From NCBI GenBank assembly GCA_964560875.1, contig CAZLMW010000178.1:1-12615 (forward strand): a DNA stretch of 12,615 nucleotides, given 5' to 3'. Under the pieces are notes generated by a model. The model was not told the DNA's origin. It saw nothing but the letters and a program-made list of their open reading frames with translations, and did no database searches. Numbering within the stretch: position 1 is the first letter of the stretch; each line of letters opens with the position of its first letter. The stretch is from CAZLMW01 sp964560875. GTDB taxonomy: Bacteria; Myxococcota_A; UBA9042. A program made the position numbers and the translations under genes. Positions 1-6,877 of the stretch are shown piece after piece.

Positions 1-444
1 GCGTGGACCGACTTCTGGATCCACCGTCGCTTGCTGCCGATGGCACGCCGCGCCCATGCGGATCTCGGGCGGGCGACAATGCGCTTGATCGAAAGCGTCG
101 CTGAGAGGTGCGCGCCCCTGTTGGACGAAGTCGCTCAGCTCGGCCCCCTGCACGGGGACTTGTGGGCTGGAAACGCTCTTTGGACGGACGCTGGTGGGCT
201 CTTGATCGATCCCGCCGTCTACGCCGGTGATCCCGAGGTCGACCTGGCGATGATGGCGCTCTTCGGCGGTTTCTCGGCAGAGGTGTGGAGCGCCTATTTC
301 GACGTACGTCCGCGTGCAATTGGCTTCGAAGCGCGTCGCGACCTGTACCAGTTGTGGCCTTTGCTGGTACATGTGGCCCTGTTTGGAGCCGGTTATACGT
401 CGCAAGTCCAGGCCGCCGCGCGCCGGGTGCTCGCTGCCGTGTAA
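1..444 (+). CDS. Fructosamine kinase family protein (C-terminal part, 5' end outside window)
   Basis: The reading frame is open from base 1 and ends at TAA 442-444, so only the last 147 residues are present; the first ATG in the window (31) is internal. The fragment carries the phosphotransferase catalytic motif HGDLWAGN and then IDPAVYAGDPEVDLAM followed by LFGGF. These are the family's catalytic-loop and metal-binding (DPA) segments. Family members phosphorylate ketosamines (fructosamines, ribulosamines) on glycated proteins or amino acids, which starts deglycation; they are cytosolic and have the aminoglycoside-phosphotransferase fold. The spacing and the wording 'DPAVY...D.AM..LFGGF' favour fructosamine kinase over a generic aminoglycoside phosphotransferase. 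It lies 68 nt upstream of sthA on the same strand; co-transcription is possible but not shown. The substrate cannot be told from the sequence. Confidence 0.88.
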   Translation, partial: AWTDFWIHRRLLPMARRAHADLGRATMRLIESVAERCAPLLDEVAQLGPLHGDLWAGNALWTDAGGLLIDPAVYAGDPEVDLAMMALFGGFSAEVWSAYFDVRPRAIGFEARRDLYQLWPLLVHVALFGAGYTSQVQAAARRVLAAV

Positions 445-500
445 TCGCCAATCGTGCACGTTCAGCCTGTCGTTCCCTCGCGGTTCGGCGTTCGTCAGCA

Positions 501-508
501 GAGAGAGG
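501..508 (+). promoter_or_regulatory. Ribosome binding site deciding the sthA start
   Basis: A purine-rich GAGAGAGG lies 4 nt before the ATG at 513. The open frame extends upstream to 285, but the protein family begins right at this ATG (MQTRSYDLAVIGCGPAG), so this site supports 513 as the true start. Confidence 0.65.
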
Positions 509-512
509 CGCC

Positions 513-1919
513 ATGCAAACTCGGTCCTACGACCTTGCGGTGATCGGTTGCGGTCCCGCGGGCGAAAAAGCAGCAGCGCAAGCGGCGTACTTCGGCAAAA
601 AGGTCGTTGTCATCGATCGCGCCCAGGTCGGCGGCGCGTGTGTGCACACCGGCACACTGCCCAGCAAGGCCCTGCGCGAGTCGGCTCTGCACCTGTCCGG
701 CATGACGGCCCTCGACGTCGCAGGCGTGCAGTTCACGCTGGACGAAGGCGTGTCGGTGACGAGCCTCATGGCCCACCGCGACAAGGTGTGCAAAGCCGAA
801 GTGAAGCGCATTCTGTGGAATCTCGAGCGCCATGGGATCGACCTGCTCGCGGGCGCCGCGACGATCGTCGACGAAACAACCGTGCGCATCGATCGACTCG
901 AAGCGTCACCGGTCACCGTCAACGCCGACGTCATCGTCATCGCGACCGGCACGCGTCCGCGCCGCCCTGAAGGCCTCCCGTTCGACAGCACGGAGGTCTG
1001 GGACAGCGACGAAGTGCTCAACATGGCCTCGCTCCCCAAGTCGATGATCGTGTACGGCGCGGGGGTCATCGGCTGCGAATACGCCGCGATGTTCGCCGCG
1101 CTTGGCGTCGAGATCACGTTGCTCGAACCGCGCGGCGCCGTCCTGCCTTTCGTCGACCGCGAGGTGACCGTCCACCTGCTCGAAGCGTTCACGACCATGG
1201 GCATCGCGATCCGCACCAACGCCGCCTGGGAGTCCGTGCGGGGTGAGGACGGGGTCGGCGTCGAGCTCAAGCTCCGCGATGGGAACGTGATCACCGCCGA
1301 CCGCTTGTTGTTTTGCGCCGGCCGGACGCCGAACACAGACGGGCTGGGTCTCGAAGACCTCGGCATCAAGCTCAACCGCCGCAGCCAAATCGTCGTTGAT
1401 GAGGCGTATCACACCGGCGCGGGGCGCATTTACGCCGTCGGCGATGTCATCGGCTTCCCGGCGCTGGCGTCCACCGGCATGGAGCAAGGGCGCGTGGCGG
1501 TCTGCGGCGCGTTCGGGTTCGACTACAAGGACCAGGTCTCGGTGCTGTTGCCCTACGGCATCTACACGATCCCCGAGTGCGCGATGGTCGGCCTGACCGA
1601 GCAGGACTGCGAACGGGACGGCCGAGACTACGAAATCGGCAAGGCGCTGTACCGCGAGAACGCGCGCGGACTGCTGTCGGGACAGCCGCACGGGTTGCTG
1701 AAGGTCGTCTTTGACCCGGCGGACAAGAAGCTGCTCGGCGTGCACGTCGTCGGCGAGAAGGCGTCCGAGCTGGTGCACACCGGCATGACGGTCATGCAGT
1801 TTGGCGGAACCATCGATGCGTTCATCGAGGCCGTATACAACTTCCCAACGCTGTCCGAGATGTACAAGTACGCCGCGTACGACGGCCTGGGCCGGTTGCA
1901 ACGACGCAACGAAGGGTAG
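513..1919 (+). CDS. sthA: Soluble (Si-specific) pyridine nucleotide transhydrogenase
   Basis: This is a 468-residue flavoprotein of the pyridine nucleotide-disulfide oxidoreductase family, close in length to E. coli SthA (466). It is expected to move hydride between NADPH and NAD+ in the cytosol and so balance the two cofactor pools. Visible are the FAD-binding GCGPAG (12-17), a second dinucleotide-binding GAGVIGCE (182-189), the FAD-contacting AVGDV (308-312) and the C-terminal dimerisation domain. The usual redox disulfide CxxxxC is reduced to one cysteine: C43-V-H-T-G-T48. The HPTxxE active-site histidine of lipoamide dehydrogenase is replaced (F444 in NFPTLSE). Both losses are diagnostic of SthA rather than lipoamide dehydrogenase, glutathione reductase or mercuric reductase. 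The start at 513 is chosen for homology and its ribosome binding site. The next gene begins 7 nt after the stop, suggesting co-transcription. Confidence 0.93.
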   Translation: MQTRSYDLAVIGCGPAGEKAAAQAAYFGKKVVVIDRAQVGGACVHTGTLPSKALRESALHLSGMTALDVAGVQFTLDEGVSVTSLMAHRDKVCKAEVKRILWNLERHGIDLLAGAATIVDETTVRIDRLEASPVTVNADVIVIATGTRPRRPEGLPFDSTEVWDSDEVLNMASLPKSMIVYGAGVIGCEYAAMFAALGVEITLLEPRGAVLPFVDREVTVHLLEAFTTMGIAIRTNAAWESVRGEDGVGVELKLRDGNVITADRLLFCAGRTPNTDGLGLEDLGIKLNRRSQIVVDEAYHTGAGRIYAVGDVIGFPALASTGMEQGRVAVCGAFGFDYKDQVSVLLPYGIYTIPECAMVGLTEQDCERDGRDYEIGKALYRENARGLLSGQPHGLLKVVFDPADKKLLGVHVVGEKASELVHTGMTVMQFGGTIDAFIEAVYNFPTLSEMYKYAAYDGLGRLQRRNEG

Positions 1920-1926
1920 AAACGCC

Positions 1927-2949
1927 ATGAACCACGCGAGCTCCGTCCGCGGCATCGCCGTCCTGACCCTCGTCGCGGCGGGCGCCACCGTGACCGCCCC
2001 GCGTTCGGCGCTCGCTGACGAAAGAGCCGAGGGAGCGCGCCCGACCCTACCCGTGGAGCCCGAGGAGAAACGCCCTGCCAAGGTCGATGAGACGTGCATG
2101 CCGAGCTGGTCGATCATCCAGCGGGGCGTTGGCGTCATTCGGTACAACCCGCTGGGCCTGCAGTACGAACACCGACTCCAATGGCGCACGCGGCTGTCGG
2201 ACAGCGACAGTATCCTGTTCAAGGACACGTATTTCGGCGCCGGCCCGCAGATGATGGTGTCGCCTTCGCTGCAGCGCGTCGGATTCCGTGTTGTGGCCAA
2301 ACCCATCGCCCTGCTCGAGCTCTTTGCGCTGGCCGAGTACCTCTATTTTCTCGGCAACTTCCAGTACGTGCAGAGCTTCGATGACGCGTCCGCCGACTTC
2401 TCGCAGAGCAAGCTGCAGACCAATGCGAATAACGGCGAAAACTACAGCGCATCCGGGTTGTCGCTCGCTGTCAGCGCGCGCCTGCAGGCGAAGGTGGGCC
2501 CGATCGCCGTGCGCTCAACGACCCGCATGAACCGCTACATCATGGACACCAAAGAGCAGCATCCGGTCTGGTATGACATCTACTGGGATCAGCTCTCGCC
2601 GCGCAACGGCTGGACGATGCTGCAAGACAACGACCTGCTGTACGTCAGCGGCCGCTTGATCGTCGGCCTGCGCCACACCTGGACGCGCAGCTGGTTGCCC
2701 GACGAAGCGATGGCCCCGGTCGCCGACGGCGCGCCACCGCCAGACCGCACGCATCGAGTCGGCCCTCTGCTCGGCTATCGGCTCAACGACGACCCCAAGT
2801 TCAAGCGGGACATCACGCGCGTCCCGACGTTGCTGCTTCTATCGCAGTGGTGGGTCGCACACCCGTACCGAACCGGGGCTGACACGAGCCAGGCGATCCC
2901 GTGGATCTTGCTTGTCTTCACCTACGACGGTCACATCGCCGGCGAGTAG
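1927..2949 (+). CDS. Secreted protein of unknown function, probable outer-membrane beta-barrel
   Basis: The product has 340 residues. I do not recognise a named family. The N-terminus looks like a Sec signal peptide: a short charged start, hydrophobic residues about 9-24, and an ALA-D cleavage site after residue 30. A Pro/Glu/Lys-rich linker (about 31-55) follows. The mature part is rich in aromatic residues and has many alternating polar/hydrophobic stretches (for example VGVIRYNPLGLQYEHRLQ, LLYVSGRLIVGLRHTW, AIPWILLVFTYDG), as in outer-membrane beta-barrels. It has one cysteine (C57) and no lipobox. The start at 1927 is preceded by GAAGGG (1911-1916), which overlaps the end of sthA. In-frame ATGs further upstream lie inside sthA and are rejected. 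It converges with aroC across 27 nt with no obvious terminator. The barrel assignment is an inference from composition. Confidence 0.7.
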   Translation: MNHASSVRGIAVLTLVAAGATVTAPRSALADERAEGARPTLPVEPEEKRPAKVDETCMPSWSIIQRGVGVIRYNPLGLQYEHRLQWRTRLSDSDSILFKDTYFGAGPQMMVSPSLQRVGFRVVAKPIALLELFALAEYLYFLGNFQYVQSFDDASADFSQSKLQTNANNGENYSASGLSLAVSARLQAKVGPIAVRSTTRMNRYIMDTKEQHPVWYDIYWDQLSPRNGWTMLQDNDLLYVSGRLIVGLRHTWTRSWLPDEAMAPVADGAPPPDRTHRVGPLLGYRLNDDPKFKRDITRVPTLLLLSQWWVAHPYRTGADTSQAIPWILLVFTYDGHIAGE

Positions 2950-2976
2950 TGGTCCGGTTCAGGCGTTTTGCAGGCG

Positions 2977-4074
2977 TCAGGTTCGCGCGCCATCGGTCGC
3001 GTACTTGCACAGCAGCAAGTCGGCCAGTCCGAACGCCACAGCGGCTTCGACGACCGGGACGGCTCGCAGCGCGATGAGCGGATCGTGGCGCCCTTTGATC
3101 AGCAGCTCCGCAGGCTCACCGGTGGTCAAATCGACGCTGTTTTGCCTCCGAAAGATGCTGCTCGCCGGCTTGAAGACGATCTCACCCCACACGGACGCGC
3201 CGGTCGAGAGGCCACCGAGAATGCCGCCGGCGTGGTTGGTGGTCGGCGTCACGCCACCGTCCCCGTCGGGCACCCACGGATCGTTGTGTTCGCTGCCCCG
3301 CATTGAAGCGGCCCGCAAACCTGCCCCGAACGACACGGCCTTGACGGCGGGGATCGCGAAAAACAGGTGAGCGAGGTGTGATTCGATGGAGTCGGCCCAC
3401 GGCTCCCCGACGCCGACCGGCATGCCCTCGGCGACAAACTCGATGCAGGCGCCGATGGAGTCGCCATCTTTGCGTGCTGCTTCGGCTTCGGCCGCCATGG
3501 CATCGGCCAGGTCGAGGTGTCCGGTACGCATCTGGTGAGCGCGTGTATTCGCGGTGATCGCGGCGACGTCCAGCGCACCGGTCGCGCCACGTACGCCACC
3601 AACCTGGACGATGTGCGCGCCGATGCAGACGCCCTTTGCGCGCAAGAGCATGCGGGCCAGGCAGCCAGCCGCGACCAACGGGGCCGTCAAGCGTCCGCTG
3701 AAATGCCCGCCGCCACGGTGGTCGTTCTGCCCATGATGGCGAACATGAGCTGGCCAGTCCGCGTGACCGGGCCGAGGCACGATTGCGAGCCGGTCATAAT
3801 GCTTGCTGCGCGCGTCCTTGTTCTTGAAATGCACCGTGATTGGCGTACCGGTCGTCACGCCGTCGAGCACACCGCTCATGAAATGCGGCTGGTCCGTCTC
3901 GCGCCGCTGGGTCGTGAGCTTGCCCTGCCCGGGTCGACGTCGCTGCAGCTCCCCGTTGAGCAGGTCCATATCGAGCCGCACACCGGCTGGCATTCCGTCG
4001 ACAATGACGCCGACACCCACGCCGTGGCTTTCGCCGTAGATCGAGAAGCGAAGCAGGCGCCCGAAGCTGTTCAT
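2977..4074 (-). CDS. aroC: Chorismate synthase
   Basis: The 365-residue product catalyses the last shikimate-pathway step, 5-enolpyruvylshikimate-3-phosphate to chorismate, and needs reduced FMN. It begins MNSFGRLLRFSIYGESHG, with the conserved GESHG histidine at residue 17. RRRPGQGK (46-52) and RPGHAD (101-106) follow, and near the C-terminus GRHDP...RAVPVVEA (328-344). The usual GGGRSSARET segment reads GGGHFSGRLTA (121-131), a variant I recall from some Clostridia-type enzymes. I chose the ATG at 4074 rather than the one at 4089: it overlaps the aroA stop as ATGA (4071-4074), and family proteins start with this MNSFG-like sequence. Last gene of the cluster; its end lies 27 nt from the convergent plus-strand gene. 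Translation is probably coupled to aroA. Confidence 0.95.
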   Translation of the reverse strand: MNSFGRLLRFSIYGESHGVGVGVIVDGMPAGVRLDMDLLNGELQRRRPGQGKLTTQRRETDQPHFMSGVLDGVTTGTPITVHFKNKDARSKHYDRLAIVPRPGHADWPAHVRHHGQNDHRGGGHFSGRLTAPLVAAGCLARMLLRAKGVCIGAHIVQVGGVRGATGALDVAAITANTRAHQMRTGHLDLADAMAAEAEAARKDGDSIGACIEFVAEGMPVGVGEPWADSIESHLAHLFFAIPAVKAVSFGAGLRAASMRGSEHNDPWVPDGDGGVTPTTNHAGGILGGLSTGASVWGEIVFKPASSIFRRQNSVDLTTGEPAELLIKGRHDPLIALRAVPVVEAAVAFGLADLLLCKYATDGART

Positions 4075-5348
4075 GGGGTGGCACTCCACGCGGTGAGCGT
4101 CGCCAGGTCGTCGTGAAACGCCGGATAGGAAATGGCCACGCAGTCGGGATGGTCGACGTCAATTCGGCCTTCGCAGCGCAGGTTCAACAGCGAAAACGCC
4201 ATGTGAATGCGGTGGTCGTCGTGCGATTGCACCGCGCCGGCGCCGATCGAGCCGCCGGTGATGATGGCGCCGTCGTCGAGCTCTTGGACTGTCACGCCCA
4301 GGGTTCGCAGCCCGGTGACCATGGCGGCGATGCGGTCACATTCCTTGTGGCGCAAGGACGGCGCGCCGTCGATTCGCGTTGACCCGGCGCTACACGCCGC
4401 CAGCGCACAAAGGGCCGGAAACATGTCGGGTGTCGCGAAAACATCGATGTGCTCGACCGCTTGCAACGGCGCCGGGTCCATTTCGAGCACGTCGCCGTTA
4501 TCCGTCGACCGCCAGGCAATTCGGACACCGAACCTGGCCAGGACGTCGACGACCGCGCGATCGCCCTGTGCGCTGCTGCGACGAAGGCCTTCGATGCCAA
4601 CTGATATGCCGCTGAGCGCTGCTGCCACGAGCGGAAACGCCGCGGTAGACCAATCCGCCTCGACAACGAAGCCGCCGGTAGGAGCGGTCGGGACCTGGCG
4701 CGCAGGCACGTCAAACGTGAGCGCTTCGGCCTCATCGACGTGCCAGGACAAGCCAAATGCGGATGCAACGTCGGTGGTGATGTCCAGGTACGGGCGCGAT
4801 GACACGGGTCGTTGGGCAGACAGCCGCGCGGTCTCGCCGTCGGCCATCGCGAGGGCGAGCAGCAGAGACGAGATGTACTGGCTGCTGATATTGGCGGGCA
4901 TGTCGACGTCGGCTGCCGTGACCGGACCGGTGATGGTCAGCGGGCAACGACCGTCTGTGCTCACAGTGCTGGCGCCGAGCTGTGCCAGGGCGTCCAACAG
5001 CGGGCCGTTTGGCCTCTTCTGCAGCGATGCATCCCCCGTCAGCGTGATCGGATGGGTCAACCGCGCTGCTTGCCCCGCCAAGAGCCTCAAGGTGGTTCCG
5101 GAGTTGCCGCAGTCGAGCGTCGCCGCGCTTTCGCAAGGTCGTTTCTCAGCAAAATGAACGTCGCCGTTGGCGTCGATGTGCCACGAGGCGCCGATGGACC
5201 GCAGCGACGCCAAGGTCGACCGCGTATCTCCGGACAAAAGTGGCTGTCTGACGATCGCGCCGTCGACACAAGATGCCGCGAGGACGAAAGCACGGTGGGT
5301 GACGCTCTTGCTGCCGGGAACCCGCAGAAGACGTCGCGAATGGTTCAT
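4071..5348 (-). CDS. aroA: 3-phosphoshikimate 1-carboxyvinyltransferase (EPSP synthase)
   Basis: The 425-residue enzyme transfers the enolpyruvyl group of phosphoenolpyruvate to shikimate-3-phosphate, giving EPSP and phosphate in the cytosol. Motifs in order: VPGSKSVTHRA with the substrate-binding lysine K14; DCGNSGTTLRLLAG (79-92); SSQYISSLLLA (155-165); SRPYLDIT (184-191); ATPD with the probable catalytic aspartate D308; RHKECDRI (333-340, E336 probably equivalent to E. coli E341); and DDHRIHMAFSL (377-387). Length matches the family (about 427 in E. coli). GSKS and SSQ resemble class I enzymes, not the class II GDKS type. The position of E. coli Pro101 is L89. The start codon overlaps the aroDE stop as ATGA (5345-5348), and its stop overlaps the aroC start in the same way, so translation along the cluster is probably coupled. 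Confidence 0.95.
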   Translation of the reverse strand: MNHSRRLLRVPGSKSVTHRAFVLAASCVDGAIVRQPLLSGDTRSTLASLRSIGASWHIDANGDVHFAEKRPCESAATLDCGNSGTTLRLLAGQAARLTHPITLTGDASLQKRPNGPLLDALAQLGASTVSTDGRCPLTITGPVTAADVDMPANISSQYISSLLLALAMADGETARLSAQRPVSSRPYLDITTDVASAFGLSWHVDEAEALTFDVPARQVPTAPTGGFVVEADWSTAAFPLVAAALSGISVGIEGLRRSSAQGDRAVVDVLARFGVRIAWRSTDNGDVLEMDPAPLQAVEHIDVFATPDMFPALCALAACSAGSTRIDGAPSLRHKECDRIAAMVTGLRTLGVTVQELDDGAIITGGSIGAGAVQSHDDHRIHMAFSLLNLRCEGRIDVDHPDCVAISYPAFHDDLATLTAWSATP

Positions 5349-6850
5349 GCCGTGCCCCGAGCGCGAACAGCCAACTCGCGGCGCACAAGCTCGCCCATGA
5401 GCTCGCGGGGAGCGGACGTGGCCGTGAAGAGCTCGTATTGCAGCGCGGCCTGTTCGACGAACATCGAGACTCCCGTCACGACCTTGCAGCCGCGAGCTTC
5501 AGCGTCAAGAACGAAGCGGGTTCGCTCGGGATTGTAGACGGTATCGAAGAACAGCGCCCCCGGCCTCATCCAAGCCGCCGGATACGGTGAGGCATCCACG
5601 TTCGGATGCATCCCGACCGGTGTCGCGTTGCAGACGATGGTGCAGCGGGTCTCGCCCCGCTGGTCCCAGTGGACGAAGTTGCCGTTGACGCGCTCGGCCA
5701 ACGCGCGCGCTTGTTCGATTCGACGGGCAGACACCGTGACGCGGCACCCGGTGTCGGCGAGCCCGTCTGCCAGGGCATGGGCAACGCCGCCTGCGCCCAG
5801 GATCAAAGCGGACTGGCCCGCGATGGAACGTCCGCCGAGCCCGCGTGCAATCGCGCCCACGGCTGCGGCGATGTCGGTGTTCGTCGCCCACCAGCGCGGA
5901 CCGTCCGGGTCATCGCGCAGGACAAGGGTGTTGGCGACGCCGGCCTTGCGCGCAACGCGATCGACACCCTGCGCGTCTTGGAGCACCGCCGACTTGTGCG
6001 GCAACGTGACGGAGAAGCCCGAAAACCCGTGCTCACCAAGGCGCGGAAGGAGCCCTGCGATATCCGGCGACGGCACGCGCAACGCCATGTAAACCGCGTC
6101 GCGCTTGTGGTGGATGAACGCGGCGTTGTGGACCAGCGGGCTCAGGCTGTGAGCGATGGGGTCACCGACAACCGCATACAGTTCGGTCGACTCGGATAGC
6201 GACGGGTAGCGCAGCAACTTCAGCAGCTCGCGGAGGCGCAACTGGCCCGGCGCGCCGATCGTGCCATGGTCGGGCGCGGCATATGTCCACGGCGCACCAA
6301 GCCGCCCGGCGAGCACTCGGGTCACGACTCCGAGGCTGCCCATCGCGAGCCCGATCGCGGGCACCGAACACGCGCGCACGGCGTCGAGTACAGCAAGCAC
6401 GTCATGCCAGGAGCGGGGCATCACAGCGAACTTCACGACGTCGCCACCAAGCGCGGTCAGTTCGTCGATAAGAGCGGTCAAGTCCGGGGGCGTGTCGTCC
6501 ATGACGTGAACGCTTACGACACGTCGCGCGCTGCCGGCAGACTCCAGCTCTACCGCGATGTCATGTTCGACGTCGATCCAGTCGGCGCCCAGCTCGCTAG
6601 CAGCAGTCAGCAACGCCCGCCGTGGCGCTTCGGGTCCATCCCACGCGCCGCCATCACAGCGCCTGCGCACGGTGACAACGACGGGGCCTGTCTTCGCCGC
6701 CAACAGCTCGGCGACGTCGTGTCGTGACGGAACGTCGTCCAGCGTGTCCAGCCGCAGCTCGCAGATGTGCGCGCCGGACTGAATCCCCAAAAGCATCGCC
6801 GCCCGCAGCTCAGTGAGCGTGCGGGCGGCGAGTGTAAGACAGATCTTCAC
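5345..6850 (-). CDS. aroDE: Bifunctional 3-dehydroquinate dehydratase / shikimate dehydrogenase (AroD-AroE fusion)
   Basis: One 501-residue frame holds two enzymes. Residues about 1-215 are a type I (Schiff-base) dehydroquinase: ELRLD (31-35), H115 in VSVHVMDD, Schiff-base lysine K140 in VVKFAVMP, AMGSLG (169-174) and APGQL (200-204). Residues about 222-495 are a shikimate dehydrogenase: VVGDPIAHSLSP (227-238), catalytic lysine K286 in VTLPHK, N307, catalytic aspartate D326 in TNTD, the NADP-binding LGAGG (351-355), NATPVGM (408-414) and Q467. It should convert 3-dehydroquinate to 3-dehydroshikimate and then, with NADPH, to shikimate. All key residues I can check are present, so both halves look active. 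The same order occurs in plant DHQ-SDH enzymes; a similar fusion is known in Chlamydiae. The start is GTG at 6850: the frame has no other start before the upstream gene's stop, 27 nt away. The ribosome binding site is weak. It overlaps aroA by ATGA. Confidence 0.94.
   Translation of the reverse strand: MKICLTLAARTLTELRAAMLLGIQSGAHICELRLDTLDDVPSRHDVAELLAAKTGPVVVTVRRRCDGGAWDGPEAPRRALLTAASELGADWIDVEHDIAVELESAGSARRVVSVHVMDDTPPDLTALIDELTALGGDVVKFAVMPRSWHDVLAVLDAVRACSVPAIGLAMGSLGVVTRVLAGRLGAPWTYAAPDHGTIGAPGQLRLRELLKLLRYPSLSESTELYAVVGDPIAHSLSPLVHNAAFIHHKRDAVYMALRVPSPDIAGLLPRLGEHGFSGFSVTLPHKSAVLQDAQGVDRVARKAGVANTLVLRDDPDGPRWWATNTDIAAAVGAIARGLGGRSIAGQSALILGAGGVAHALADGLADTGCRVTVSARRIEQARALAERVNGNFVHWDQRGETRCTIVCNATPVGMHPNVDASPYPAAWMRPGALFFDTVYNPERTRFVLDAEARGCKVVTGVSMFVEQAALQYELFTATSAPRELMGELVRRELAVRARGTA
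6199..6204 (-). other. Approximate AroD/AroE domain junction inside aroDE
   Basis: The dehydroquinase part ends after a leucine-rich helix (LRELLKLLRYPS, about residues 206-217), and the shikimate dehydrogenase begins at ELYAVVGDPI (223-232). The linker is only a few residues long, so the fusion is tight, with no disordered spacer. The position is an estimate from motif spacing. Confidence 0.6.
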
Positions 6851-6877
6851 GTCGGCAGCTGGCCGAAATGACTCAGA

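Noticed and set aside
285..512. N-terminal extension of sthA upstream of 513
   Set aside because: The extension overlaps the fructosamine-kinase-family gene, is Arg/Ser/Cys-rich and unlike any flavoprotein N-terminus; the ATG at 513 has a ribosome binding site and the expected N-terminal sequence.
513..1919. Lipoamide dehydrogenase or mercuric reductase instead of SthA
   Set aside because: The redox CxxxxC pair is incomplete (Thr at the second position) and the HPTxxE histidine is missing, so a disulfide reductase is excluded.
906..2306. Minus-strand 466-codon open frame across sthA and the barrel gene
   Set aside because: It overlaps two convincing plus-strand genes, spans the junction between them and shows no recognisable motif.
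2950..2976. Possible bidirectional terminator between the convergent barrel gene and aroC
   Set aside because: The 27 nt contain no inverted repeat; GTTTTGC alone is not a terminator.
4075..4089. Upstream ATG of aroC giving five extra residues (MECHP)
   Set aside because: The ATG at 4074 forms the ATGA overlap with aroA and matches the family N-terminus.
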